From the NCBI GenBank assembly GCA_028278265.1, contig JANQET010000044.1, positions 1 through 62,249 of the forward strand: DNA of 62,249 nt. Direction: 5' to 3'. This document shows, in pieces, positions 26,750-36,068 of this stretch. The first letter of the stretch is position 1; every line of letters starts with the position of its first letter. The notes under the pieces were generated by a model. That model saw only the letters and a list, made by a program, of their open reading frames with translations. It ran no database searches and was not told the origin of the DNA. This stretch comes from Myxococcota bacterium (lineage in GTDB: Bacteria; Myxococcota_A; Polyangia; JAAYKL01). The translations under genes and the position numbers were made by a program.

Positions 26750-28126
26750 ATGAAACGGCGACATTTTTTCAAGATGATGGGCGTGGGCGCCGCATCGCTG
26801 GGTATCAGCGCCCCGCTGGTCTACTCGATCAGCAAGACCAAACACGGCGAGCTCATTCGCGCTCCACAGGACTATGGCGGCTTCGTCGTCGAGCGGCTGG
26901 ACGACGGCCGCCTGCCCTACGCCATCGAACCCAAAACGATCAAACCGTTTTCCTGGAAGAAAAATGTCTTTGGCCGCAACGATTGGGATCCCACCAGAGC
27001 GGATCGTCCCCGGCCGGACATGATTCAAAAACGACTCATCGATGGCAAAGGTAAAATTCCCAACCAATCCCGGCTGAACTACGCCTTGTCCCGGGCCTCG
27101 TGGAACATGGCCCGGCCGCGCCACGGCGACCCTTATCTGTGGGACAGCTCGCCAATTGTCAAACGATTCGATCGCGATGCCATGGGGCCGTGGGATCCCG
27201 CCGATATCGAGATGAACTGGTCTGAAGCGACCCTCGCCGTGAAACACGCGGGGATGTTTTTTGGGGCTTCCCTCGCCGGAGCGGCCAGGGCCAATCCTCT
27301 GTGGTTCTACAATCCCGCCTTTTCCCCAACCGCAGATGATCCGGGGCGTGAGGTCCCCATTCTCAACGAAGGGGATCGCCTCGAACGGACCGAGCGTGCC
27401 TGGTATGTTCCCCGCTCGCTCAACCGAGTTTTGGTTTTGGCTTTTGAAGAAGATTTCTGGGGTATTGCCAACTCGCCCGGCCAGTTGGCCTCGGCAGCCG
27501 TGGGGGACGGCTATTCACGGATGGCGGTCACCGCCTCCACCCTCGCCGAGTTCATTCGCGGCCTGGGGTATCTTGCCCTTCCCGCGGGCAACGAGGTGGG
27601 GCTGAGCATCCCGATGGCAATCGACGCCGGGTTGGGGGAGATCGGCCGCAACGGGTTGTTGATCACCCCCAAGTACGGCCCCCGGGTCCGCCTGGCCAAG
27701 GTGCTGACCGACATGCCCCTGGAGCCGGATCGGCCCATCGCCTTCGGGGTGACCGAGTTTTGCGAATCGTGCATGTTGTGTGCGGACGAGTGTCCCAGCA
27801 AGTCGATTCCCAAAGGGTCCCGTGACTGGAAAGGGAACTCGGTCTCCAACAATCCCGGCGCGTTCAAGTGGTACATCGAACCGGAAAGCTGTTACGACTT
27901 CAACGATTTCAGCTGTTCCAACTGCAAGCGGGTCTGCCCCTTTACCAAGCCGAACAACTCCTGGCTGCACAAGATCGTCCGCACGGTCATCGACCGTCGC
28001 GTCACCGCGCTGAACACGGCGATGGTCAAGCTCGATCAAGCGGGAAATTACGGTCAACAAGTTCAGGATACTGAATTCTGGTCCCAGGACGGCTCCAAGA
28101 CGATCACCGGGCGGGAGTCGATGTAG
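26750..28126 (+). CDS. rdhA: Reductive dehalogenase catalytic subunit RdhA
   Basis: 458 residues, within the usual RdhA range. The twin-arginine signal (K-R-R-H-F-F-K) is followed by the corrinoid-binding domain with the diagnostic G-L-G-E-I-G-R-N-G-L-L stretch and L-T-D-M-P-L. Two 4Fe-4S clusters follow: Cys338-341-344-348 (C-E-S-C-M-L-C-A-D-E-C-P) and Cys381-389-392-396. RdhA enzymes remove halogen from organohalides with cobalamin, as terminal reductases in organohalide respiration or in detoxification; the substrate cannot be read from sequence. The next gene is an rdhC/NosR-like membrane protein 10 bases on. No rdhB-type anchor is adjacent. Confidence 0.9.
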   Translation: MKRRHFFKMMGVGAASLGISAPLVYSISKTKHGELIRAPQDYGGFVVERLDDGRLPYAIEPKTIKPFSWKKNVFGRNDWDPTRADRPRPDMIQKRLIDGKGKIPNQSRLNYALSRASWNMARPRHGDPYLWDSSPIVKRFDRDAMGPWDPADIEMNWSEATLAVKHAGMFFGASLAGAARANPLWFYNPAFSPTADDPGREVPILNEGDRLERTERAWYVPRSLNRVLVLAFEEDFWGIANSPGQLASAAVGDGYSRMAVTASTLAEFIRGLGYLALPAGNEVGLSIPMAIDAGLGEIGRNGLLITPKYGPRVRLAKVLTDMPLEPDRPIAFGVTEFCESCMLCADECPSKSIPKGSRDWKGNSVSNNPGAFKWYIEPESCYDFNDFSCSNCKRVCPFTKPNNSWLHKIVRTVIDRRVTALNTAMVKLDQAGNYGQQVQDTEFWSQDGSKTITGRESM

Positions 28127-28136
28127 GGCGATTGCG

Positions 28137-29375
28137 GTGTCACTGAATTTGACCGAGCCACCATCCGGGCGCCCCAACCCGTCAATAAAAGTCGAGCGAA
28201 TCCTCGCCCTGGTTGCCCTGATCCTGATCGGCGGTGCCTGGTACCTGGGGCAGGAGAAAACCCAGGCCGATCTTCGCCCCGGTCTCGAAAAATCCCTCAT
28301 TGCCGCTGAGCGTTTCGAATCGATTGATGCCCAGACCGTAGTCGGCTGGGAGGACGCCAAAGAGGCGTTGATCGGATACGCCACCGTTGGCAAAGGCGAA
28401 GGCTACGGCGGAGCGATCACGCTGGCCGTATCGGTCACCTCGACTGGAAAGATCATAGACGTCCACCTCGTCGACCACAAAGAGACTGATTATTTTCTCG
28501 ACCGGGTTCTGGAGTCCGGTGTATTGGACCGCTTGCACGGCAAAGCTCACACCGATCCATTTGCCATCGGTGAGGACGTGGACGCGGTTTCCGGCGCCAC
28601 CATGACCCTACGGGGGCTAACCCAGGCCACACGAAAAGCCAGTCGCCGTCTGGCCTCGGAGCAGCTCGGCCTGCCCCTGATCCGCGAACCGGCCGCACCG
28701 CTCAACCTGGGTCTCGCGGAGGGGGTGTTGGTACTGTTGTTCGCCTTGGGACTCGTGGGTCAGCTCAACCACTTCCCCCACAAAAAAACCGTCCGTTGGA
28801 TCGCCCTAATCGCCGCGCTTCTGATCATCGGGTTCGTCTACGACCGACCCATCACCATGGCCATGATCAACAAGCTCCTGCTGGGCTATTGGCCCGACTG
28901 GCGCACCCAACTCTACTTCTATCTCGCCCTGGCAGGCTGTTTCGCCTTCCTCATCATCCGGGGAAGAAACATCTACTGCTACCAGGTGTGTCCCTTCGGC
29001 GCCATGCAGGAGTGCCTCGCCGCCGTGGGAGGGGCCAAAGCCAATCGCTGGAAAAAAGCCCGCCCCTACCTCCGCTGGGCCCAACGAGCCGCCGCCCTCA
29101 CCGCGATCCTCATCGCACTCCTCTACGACAACCCCACTCTCTCGAGCTACGAAGTATTCAGCGCCGCCTTCCACCTGATCGGCTCAAACACAATCTTCGT
29201 CCTCCTCGCCCTCTCCCTAATCACGGCCTTCTTCATCAAAAGACCCTGGTGTCGCTACCTATGTCCCCTAAGGCCGGTGTTTGATTACACGCTGTTGTTC
29301 CGAACCTGGGCCAAAGAAGCTCACGGCCCTCGCCGAACGCATTTTACAGCAGAGTCGATTGAATCTGCAGAGTAG
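28137..29375 (+). CDS. rdhC: RdhC/NosR-like membrane FMN-binding, 4Fe-4S protein
   Basis: 412 residues. One N-terminal membrane helix (about 21-39) precedes a periplasmic FMN-binding domain with V-S-G-A-T, where Thr155 is the expected covalent FMN site. About five more membrane helices follow. Two Cys motifs (C-Y-Q-V-C-P-F and C-R-Y-L-C-P-L) of the NosR/NapH type suggest cytoplasmic-side Fe-S or structural sites. RdhC proteins are proposed electron donors from the quinol pool to RdhA, and the location 10 bases after rdhA supports this. GTG 28137 is used as start. The last 55 bases overlap the 3' end of the convergent lipoprotein gene. Confidence 0.85.
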   Translation: MSLNLTEPPSGRPNPSIKVERILALVALILIGGAWYLGQEKTQADLRPGLEKSLIAAERFESIDAQTVVGWEDAKEALIGYATVGKGEGYGGAITLAVSVTSTGKIIDVHLVDHKETDYFLDRVLESGVLDRLHGKAHTDPFAIGEDVDAVSGATMTLRGLTQATRKASRRLASEQLGLPLIREPAAPLNLGLAEGVLVLLFALGLVGQLNHFPHKKTVRWIALIAALLIIGFVYDRPITMAMINKLLLGYWPDWRTQLYFYLALAGCFAFLIIRGRNIYCYQVCPFGAMQECLAAVGGAKANRWKKARPYLRWAQRAAALTAILIALLYDNPTLSSYEVFSAAFHLIGSNTIFVLLALSLITAFFIKRPWCRYLCPLRPVFDYTLLFRTWAKEAHGPRRTHFTAESIESAE

Positions 29376-30985
29376 ACTTGTTGTAATCCAGAGCTGAAAT
29401 CAATTTCGAAAACCATTGTACCGTATATAGTGACAACTGAAGCGGTAGAAGAGAGGTATTTTTGAGAAAGAATGTTAGGAAAATCTGATGCCACATCACC
29501 CGGTTTTCCTATGCTTACCAAGCTTCTCAGCTGGCTGATCGTCGGCAATCGCCAATCATCGAAGCCACCGTACTGACTTCCCTCACACTTTCTCAGGGAC
29601 TGTTTCCAGTCCAGGTTGGTCTTGTTAACCATTTGCCACTCCAGCCCAGTTGCTCTATCAAAAACGGTTTCAACACCAGTTACCCCTGATACAAAGAAAC
29701 GAGTCGTTTGACTCATGATGGACTTTGCGTCACCAGCCCGAACACATCGAAGATCACAGGACCCAGGTTTGTCTTGAGAGAGGACAGCCCCGGTGCCCGT
29801 GTCGAGATTCCATGCTTGTGACAAATCGTTTGTGTTTACGGATGAGGTCCAGAGCTGCGCAAGAGCGGCATCTGGAAAAACTCCGGGATCGAGCACAGGA
29901 CTCCATCTTGAAAAGTCGATAATTCCGGCAAGTTCGTGATAATCGGGTAGGCGCCAATCCTCCTTTTCCGCATAACCAGACGTGTCACAATACTCTACCG
30001 CCGCATCCCAGTCTTTCCCGGCAACAGCCTCCTGCTGCCAAACCAAGCCGGTGAGTGAATCGATCACAATTGTGTCGACCCCGATGGTATCCACATTGAA
30101 CATGCGCTGATTTGATACATACTGAGCGTCCTGACCACAGTAATCTGGTCCTCCGTTGGACTCGCAGGGAAAAGCAGGGCACTCTGCCATCTCTCCATCT
30201 GCGTCATAGCAATCTTCCAGTTCGGTGGGTACGACATTCCAACACTCATGGTGATCACAATAGGGTGTTCCCCTGCAATTTCCCATCCCATCACACGCAT
30301 CGTCTATAGTCGCGGGATCTTTATCGTCACAGCTGATCTCGCTGCCGTAGAATTCACATGCCCCCTCTCCATCACACATCCCTGTGTGACCACACGTCGC
30401 TGGAGCAACACCATTGCAATCGTGTTTTGGATCTGAATTGTAATCAGCATTGACGCATTTATCATAGGCGCTGCAGATCTGGCATGGCGGACAATCCGCA
30501 TCATACTCACAATTCTCATCAGTATTCGTATCCGAGTCAAAACCAGTGTCGGAATCCACATCGGTATCCGAGTCCGTATCTGCATCAGTATCCGCATCAG
30601 TATCCGCATCAGTATCCGTATCTGTGTCGACGTCGGTATCCGTATCCGCGTCTGTGTCGGTATCCGCGTCAGAATCAGTATCAGTATCCATATCTGAGTC
30701 GGTATCTGTGTCGGTGTCCGCGTCAGCATCGGTATCTGTATCAGAGTCGGTATCCATATCTGTATCCGCATCCACATCAGTATCCGAGTCGGTGTCGGCA
30801 TCTCCGTCAGCGTCCGTGTCCGTATCCGCATCTGCGTCGGTGTCGGCATCCGAATCACCGCCGTCCACGCCAGCATCTTCATCAATAGGATTGTTCTCTG
30901 AAAAACAACCAGTGAATCCGCTACCAATCCCGACGAAACCAACAAAAAGTACAAGTTGGCTCATTTGAATCAAATTTCGATACAT
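29321..30985 (-). CDS. Asp-rich-linker lipoprotein with two DUF1566/Lcl domains
   Basis: 554 residues. The signal peptide has lipobox F-T-G-C, followed by a D-A/D-T/D-S linker (to about residue 155) and a Cys-rich region of repeated C-x-G/C-D-G-x-G units. Two DUF1566 (Lcl C-terminal) domains follow, each marked by T-G-L-[VE]-W-Q and a later D-W-R-L-P. DUF1566/Lcl domains occur in secreted adhesins, including the Legionella collagen-like protein. An adhesive or substrate-binding surface role is inferred. ATG 30985 follows GGAGGG with a 10-base gap. The 3' end overlaps rdhC convergently by 55 bases, so each transcript carries antisense to the other. Confidence 0.85.
   Translation of the reverse strand: MYRNLIQMSQLVLFVGFVGIGSGFTGCFSENNPIDEDAGVDGGDSDADTDADADTDTDADGDADTDSDTDVDADTDMDTDSDTDTDADADTDTDTDSDMDTDTDSDADTDTDADTDTDVDTDTDTDADTDADTDADTDSDTDVDSDTGFDSDTNTDENCEYDADCPPCQICSAYDKCVNADYNSDPKHDCNGVAPATCGHTGMCDGEGACEFYGSEISCDDKDPATIDDACDGMGNCRGTPYCDHHECWNVVPTELEDCYDADGEMAECPAFPCESNGGPDYCGQDAQYVSNQRMFNVDTIGVDTIVIDSLTGLVWQQEAVAGKDWDAAVEYCDTSGYAEKEDWRLPDYHELAGIIDFSRWSPVLDPGVFPDAALAQLWTSSVNTNDLSQAWNLDTGTGAVLSQDKPGSCDLRCVRAGDAKSIMSQTTRFFVSGVTGVETVFDRATGLEWQMVNKTNLDWKQSLRKCEGSQYGGFDDWRLPTISQLRSLVSIGKPGDVASDFPNILSQKYLSSTASVVTIYGTMVFEIDFSSGLQQVYSADSIDSAVKCVRRGP
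30524..30858. repeat. Hexamer-based low-complexity DNA encoding an Asp-rich linker
   Basis: GAY-N3 repeats on the minus strand encode the linker of the DUF1566 lipoprotein. Read on the plus strand it gives a spurious Ser/Val-rich frame. Confidence 0.8.
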
Positions 30986-31263
30986 TTTGTCTCTACCCTC
31001 CAAATTTTTTTCGAAGTTACCCAAGAGCTTCCTCTCTTGAAATCCCTTATCGCCCGTTTAACCTCAGGTGTTGCTAAAAATCGTCATTTGTTTGGATTCT
31101 GGTCATATTTCGGCCGTTCAAACCAACACCAATGAGGATTCTACCGAGCACTGTAGAGCCACTGGTGCCAATATCCCATTGTGGCCGATTCTTGACAACG
31201 GCTGTTAGGGCGAACCTCGATCAAGGAGGGTTTGGGCAAGGCAAGAAACTGAGCTTCTGTAGT

Positions 31264-32262
31264 CTACTGGTTAGCTTCAATCACGTATTGCTTAATCTCG
31301 TCGGGTTCGACGAAATCGGCTTGGCTGGAACTGATCAGAACCGCTTTGTCCATCAGCTCTGCATTGGTGAGGTTGACCACTGCATCGAACGGACGGAACG
31401 GCAGTTCAAAATAGTCACTGGCCGCACCTGCAGCAAAAACGCCATAGTCAAAATACTCGGTGAAATAGTTGTAAGAGTCTTCGGCGTTCCCATCTGCATA
31501 GGTATAGATCATCAAGAAAGCACTGTTATTCTCTTCTACAACAGCAGGAACACCCTGGTCTTTTATCCGCCCGTACAGGGCGGGACATCCAGGTCACCCC
31601 GGGTCGCCGACCAGAACCACCACCGATTTAATGCCGGAACAATAAAGGTCCTCGAGAGTAACCGACTGGGGATCCATGTCGATAGTGCCGTCCCCATTGT
31701 GGTCGTAGATCGCGCTCAGCGCCCAATTGGCGATCGGATTGCCGATCTCAAAGTCCATATCATTTCCCCAGGCCGGTGGGGTGCAGTCGTCGGTGTCTGA
31801 ATCGGTATCGGAATCGGCGTCTGAGTCACTGTCTGAATCACTGTCCGAGTCACTGTCCGAATCGGCGTCCGAGTCACTGTCCGAATCGGCGTCTGAGTCA
31901 CTGTCTGAATCACTGTCTGAATCACTGTCCGAATCGGCGTCTGAGTCACTGTCTGAATCACTGTCTGAGTCACTATCTGAATCACTGTCCGAATCGGCAT
32001 CCGAATCCGAATCAGAGTCTCCGTCCGAGTCTCCGTCCGAGTCTCCGTCTGCGTCCCCGTCTGCGTCCCCGTCCGCATCACCGTCTGCATCTCCGTCCGC
32101 GTCACCATCCGAGTCCGAATCGGCATCGCCGCCGTCGTTGTTGTCATCATCGTCGGCAGTATCGTCCGAACTGGTACAGGCGATCCAGACCATCGGCTGG
32201 ATCGCGCATATACAAACGAAGATGGCGATTTTTAAAATGCTGTCTCGATGTTTCATTTTCAT
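31264..32262 (-). CDS. Candidate selenoprotein: Asp-linker lipoprotein with U-P-G-C thioredoxin-like domain
   Basis: 332 residues if the in-frame TGA at 31594-31596 is read as selenocysteine (residue 223). The signal peptide ends in W-I-A-C (Cys29), followed by a long D-S/D-A/D-G linker (about 38-160). The C-terminal domain of about 170 residues opens with D-C-T-P-P-A-W and has V-V-V-L-V-G-D-P-G immediately before the UGA. The frame then continues without another stop as P-G-C-P-A-L-Y and on for 105 more codons to TAG. The resulting beta-strand plus U-x-x-C is the redox motif position of thioredoxin/peroxiredoxin-fold proteins. A SECIS-like hairpin follows the UGA. Start ATG 32262 has AAAGGA. 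Without recoding the protein would end in the middle of its redox domain. Confidence 0.75.
31554..31596 (-). promoter_or_regulatory. Bacterial SECIS-like element directly after UGA
   Basis: Reading the minus strand from UGA (31596-31594), CCUGG (31593-31589) pairs with CCAGG (31558-31554). Inside this, a perfect CCGCCC/GGGCGG apical stem (31583-31578 with 31572-31567) carries the loop UGUAC. The loop lies 16 nucleotides after UGA and has G in its second position. Both fit the usual description of bacterial SECIS elements (loop 16-37 nucleotides after UGA, G among the first two loop bases). Confidence 0.72.
31787..32130. repeat. Hexamer-based low-complexity DNA encoding a Ser-Asp linker
   Basis: The most regular linker DNA in the window, with higher-order repeats of GAATCACTGTC-type and GAATCGGCGTC-type units. 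On the minus strand it encodes the D-S/D-A/D-G linker of the candidate selenoprotein, reminiscent of staphylococcal SD repeats. Length polymorphism is likely. Confidence 0.8.
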
Positions 32263-32425
32263 TTTTTTTCCTTTTTCCGTGATCTGTTTTGAGAAAATAC
32301 AGTCGTACAGATTTAGGTTTAGTACCTCTAGTCCATTTATTGGGTCATTTATGGTTTATTTTCCAAGGCGCACTCTGCAATTATACAAATTTTGTCATCT
32401 TGAAATTGCGGTATACTCGGCTCCC

Positions 32426-33810
32426 ATGCTCACCTGGATCGTTGCTTTTTATCTTCTGGCCATGGTTGCCATCGGCGTGGCGCTCGCCAAACGGGTCGAG
32501 CAGACCTCTGATTTTCTGGTCGCCGGTCGCAAGCTCGGCTTGTTGCTCACCACCGCCACCTTGGCCGCGGTACAGCTCGGGGCGGGAGTGATTCTCGGCG
32601 GGGCGGAGTTGGGGGCCCAACATGGTGTCTGGCCCGGGGCTTGGTATGGGATTGGTTGTGGCGGCGGGTTGATTTTTGCCGGCTTGTTGGTGGCTCGACG
32701 GCTTCGGCAGGTTCGCGGATTCGTGCCCCTCGATTTTTTTGCCAAGCGGTACGGCGAACACAAAGGGGTGCGCCTGTGGGCTTGGCTGACCAACATTCCC
32801 AGCCTGCTCGGGGTGTTCACTGCCCAGCTGATGGCCGCGGGCTCGATCTGCTCGATCTTCGGACTGAGCTATGCCCAGGGGGTGGTGCTCTGCGGTACGG
32901 CGATTGGGCTCTACAGCATCGCCAGCGGGATGTGGGGGGTGGTGGTCACCGACCTGGTGCAACTGACAATCATTGTGCTGGGCATTCCCCTGGTCGCCTG
33001 GACAGCCCATTTCGCGTTGGCCAGCGGCAGCTCCGTCTCATTTGGCAGTCTGCTCGCCACCCCGTTCATCCCTGCAGGCATGGGGCAAAAGGCCATATTT
33101 ATCATCCTGCCTTTTTTGTTTTCAATTGCCATCTCCTACGACGCCTTTGTGCGCTATCAATCGGCAAAATCGGCGTCAGTCGCCAGGTGGGGTTGTATCC
33201 TGGCCGGCATCGTCGTCATCGTCATCGGCGCCTGCGCCGGATTGACTGGGGCCGCGGGCAAGCTTCTCTTTCCGCAGGCCGACAACGGTGCTGCCCCAGA
33301 TGATCAAAGAAACCCTCTCCCCCTGGTTGGCCGGCATCGTCGTCTCGGCCCTGCTCGCCGCAGTGATGTCCAGCGCCAATTGTCTACTGATTTCAATTTC
33401 CGGTACGATCACTCGTGATTTTTACAACAAGGTGCTGCATCCCAACATCGAAATGGACCAGCTGCCACACGGCAAAACCCTTTCCCGCGTCTCCATCGCA
33501 GGGGCGCTCATCGTGGGCGTGCTGATCGCACTCAAAGCCAAGGGTATTTTGTACACGATCATCATTTTCAACTATCCGTTCATGGGCAGCATGCTGGTTC
33601 CGCTACTCGGCGGGGTGCTGTGGAAGGGCGCCACGTTGAAAGGTGCGGTGGCTGCAATGATCGCCGGCGGTGGGGCTTCTCTCGTTTATTGCCGGAGTCT
33701 TCGGAGACGCAACAGCAGCCGCCGATCTGGGGTTGATGATCGCCTACGTCGTCTCGGCGGTCATCTTCATCGGGGTCGGCCTCGCCGGCCGGCAGCCCCG
33801 CCACTCTTGA
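32426..33810 (+). pseudogene. Sodium:solute symporter (SSS family), frameshifted twice
   Basis: Starting at ATG 32426 the protein has the SSS layout: multiple membrane helices, F-L-V-A-G-R-K near residue 30, and later A-G-I-V-V-S-A-L-L-A-A-V-M-S-S, the typical mid-protein motif. The reading frame shifts by +1 near 33285 (one extra G before V-L-P-Q-M-I) and again by +1 near 33675 (one extra G in a G run). Correcting both gives a continuous protein of about 460 residues ending at 33810. Na+-coupled uptake of an organic acid or sugar is the family role. Whether the indels are genuine or sequencing errors is undecided. It precedes a flavoprotein and ferredoxin in the same direction. Confidence 0.75.
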
Positions 33811-33844
33811 TGTTTGCCCCTCGTCGCGGCAAACTCGAGTAGAG

Positions 33845-35786
33845 ATGTCGAACTCGGGTACATCATCGTCGAGCTGGCCCTACCCGCGCCAATGGGAAAT
33901 CGAGGATCGGGTCGACGTGGATGTGCTGGTCTTGGGGGGCGGCGCAGCCGGCTGTTTCGCGGCGCTGGGAGCGAAAAAGACGGGTGCCACCGTGGCCCTG
34001 GTGGAAAAGGGGGCCACGGCCCGCAGCGGGGCGGCCGGTTCAGGGTGCGATCACTTCGAGTCCGCGATGACCAATCCCTGCTCCCGGATCACCCCCGAGG
34101 AAATGACCGAGGCGATGATCCGCGATCATCGGGGGTACAACAACGGCATCTCCCACTACATCGAATGCCGCGAGGGGTACGACCGGCTGCTCGATCTGGA
34201 GCGGATGGGGGCTCAGATTCGAGATGTCGACGATCGCTTCGCCGGGGCGCCGTTCAGGGACGAGCAGACCAAATTTCTCTTTGCCTACGACTACCACAAC
34301 CGCTACACCCTGCGGGTGTGGGGCACAACATTCAAGCCGGCGATGGCCAAGGCCTGCAAGCGGGCCGGGGTGGCGGTGTTCGACCGGACGATGGCCACGG
34401 CCCTGTTGACCGAGACAACATCGACAGATTCGCGCGCGGCCGGTGCGGTATGTCTCAATTCGCGCACCGGCAAGCTCACCGTCTTCGCCGCCAAAACAAC
34501 CATCCTCTGCATGTCCCGCCCGGCGCGGGTCTGGCTGTTCTCCACCAGCTTTCCGGGCTTGAGTGAATTCCGCCCGCCCCAGTGTGTCGGAGACGGCCAC
34601 GCCATGGGGTGGCGCGTGGGCGTGGAATTCGCGCTGATGGAGAAATCGATTCGCGCCCAGTGGTCGGGCACGCGGAGCTTTCCCCCTTACGGTACGGGGA
34701 ACAATCACAACACCTGGTACGCCTGCTCGATGGTCGACGCCAACGGACGCGAGCTGCCCTGGATCGATCGGGACGACAATGAACTGAAAAGCGTGGCAGA
34801 CCGGTATCGACCCACCAAAGGCCAGCGGTTCTTCTTAAAAGGGGGCGGCGAAAGCGAGAACCACCTCTACGAATTCCAGGGACCGGACACCCTCCCCACC
34901 GAAGAGCTGTTGGCGCGCGGTTTTGAGCTACCCTTTTTCGCCGACCTCACGAGCATGCCCGCAGCAGAGCGGCAAGTCATCTGGGGGATGATGGTAGGCC
35001 AAGAGGGGAAAACCAAAATTCCCATCCTGGACAGCTACACCGAGGCTGGATTCGATCCCCGTCGTCATCTGCTCCAGAGCTACGGGGACGGGTGGACCTC
35101 GGCCGCGTTCCACCCCAACGAGCGCCAGTTGTTCGGACTGCCGGGGGGTGTTTCACGATTGGCGCTTGGAGACGAACATCAAAGGGCTCTTTGCAGCGGG
35201 TGACCAACTATTCGCCTCGGACTGTTTCGGGCACGCAGTGGCGACCGGTCACTACGCGGGCCGGCAGGCCGGCGCTCGCGCCCGGCAACTACCGACACCC
35301 ACCATCGACGATAAACAGTTCAGACAAGAAAAAGAAAGGGTACTCGCACCGCTGGACAAGGGTCGATCCCTCGGCTGGCCCGAGCTCAACGGGGCGATCG
35401 GACGAGGAATGCAACACCACTGCGGAGCAGTGAAAAGCGAATCCCTGCTCCGGCTCGGTCTGACTCGGCTGGAAGCGCTGGAACTCGATGCCGGAAATCG
35501 ACTTGGAGCGGAGAATCCCCACGAGCTGACCCGCGCCTTGGAGGTAATGAACATCCTGACCAACGCCCAGTTGATCATCCACGCCTGCCTGGCCCGACGC
35601 GCCAGCTCTGAACCCCTCCATTTCCGCCGGTCGGATTTTCCCCAAAACGATCCCCCCGCATGGCGAAAGTTCGTCACCGTGCGTCTCGTCGACGGGGTGG
35701 TCAAACAAGCACAACACCCTCTCGACTACTACGAACCCCTCGTGGAAAATTACCGACGGTATGCCGTCGCCGAAGAGACGGAGTGA
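33845..35786 (+). pseudogene. FAD-dependent fumarate-reductase/AprA-type flavoprotein, one frameshift
   Basis: About 646 residues after correction. The N-terminus holds the FAD dinucleotide-binding motif V-L-G-G-G-A-A-G-C-F and a downstream A-R-S-G-A-A-G-S-G. P-C-S-R-I-T-P-E-E-M recalls adenylylsulfate reductase alpha subunits. The C-terminal part has F-A-A-G-D-Q-L and a helical tail with D-Y-Y-E-P. One extra G in the G run at 35143-35148 shifts the frame by +1; restoring it joins L-P-G to V-F-H-D-W. It is followed 3 bases later by a dedicated ferredoxin gene, as apr-type flavoproteins are. The substrate is unknown; a sulfur compound or an unsaturated carboxylate imported by the symporter are possibilities. 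Confidence 0.75.
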
Positions 35787-35789
35787 GTG

Positions 35790-36053
35790 ATGCGTCCCCC
35801 TTCCACGACCGCATGTCCGCTACAGTTCGACGCCGAGATCTGTAATGGGTGCAATATTTGCGTGGAGGTCTGCCAGGTCGACGTGCTGCTCCCCAATCCC
35901 CAAAAAGGGGCCCCACCCATCATTGCCTTTCCCGGGGAATGCTGGCACGAAGGTAGCTGCGTGGACAGCTGCCCCAAGGCCGGGGCCATCAGGTTCGTCC
36001 CTTTGCTGATCAATCGGGTTCACTTCAAACCGGCCAAACCCGAATCCGATTGA
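35790..36053 (+). CDS. 4Fe-4S ferredoxin, AprB-like partner of the flavoprotein
   Basis: 87 residues. Cluster 1 ligands are C-N-G-C-N-I-C-V-E-V-C; cluster 2 is spread as C-W-H-E-G-S-C-V-D-S-C-P-K. The first cluster and the spacing to the second resemble the iron-sulfur subunit of adenylylsulfate reductase, though the C-terminal tail is missing. ATG 35790 (or GTG 35787) directly follows the flavoprotein stop at 35784-35786, so the two are cotranslated. It presumably carries electrons between the flavoprotein and the cell's carriers. The gene is intact, unlike its two upstream neighbours. Confidence 0.85.
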   Translation: MRPPSTTACPLQFDAEICNGCNICVEVCQVDVLLPNPQKGAPPIIAFPGECWHEGSCVDSCPKAGAIRFVPLLINRVHFKPAKPESD

Positions 36054-36068
36054 AAATCTTCTCTTGCG

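Noticed and set aside
31787-32130. Regular repeats as a CRISPR array
   Set aside because: Unit length is six to a few dozen bases without unique spacers, and the repeats are in-frame coding sequence.
33143-33420. Programmed frameshift in the symporter
   Set aside because: No slippery heptamer with downstream structure, two breaks in the same gene, and all are simple extra G bases.
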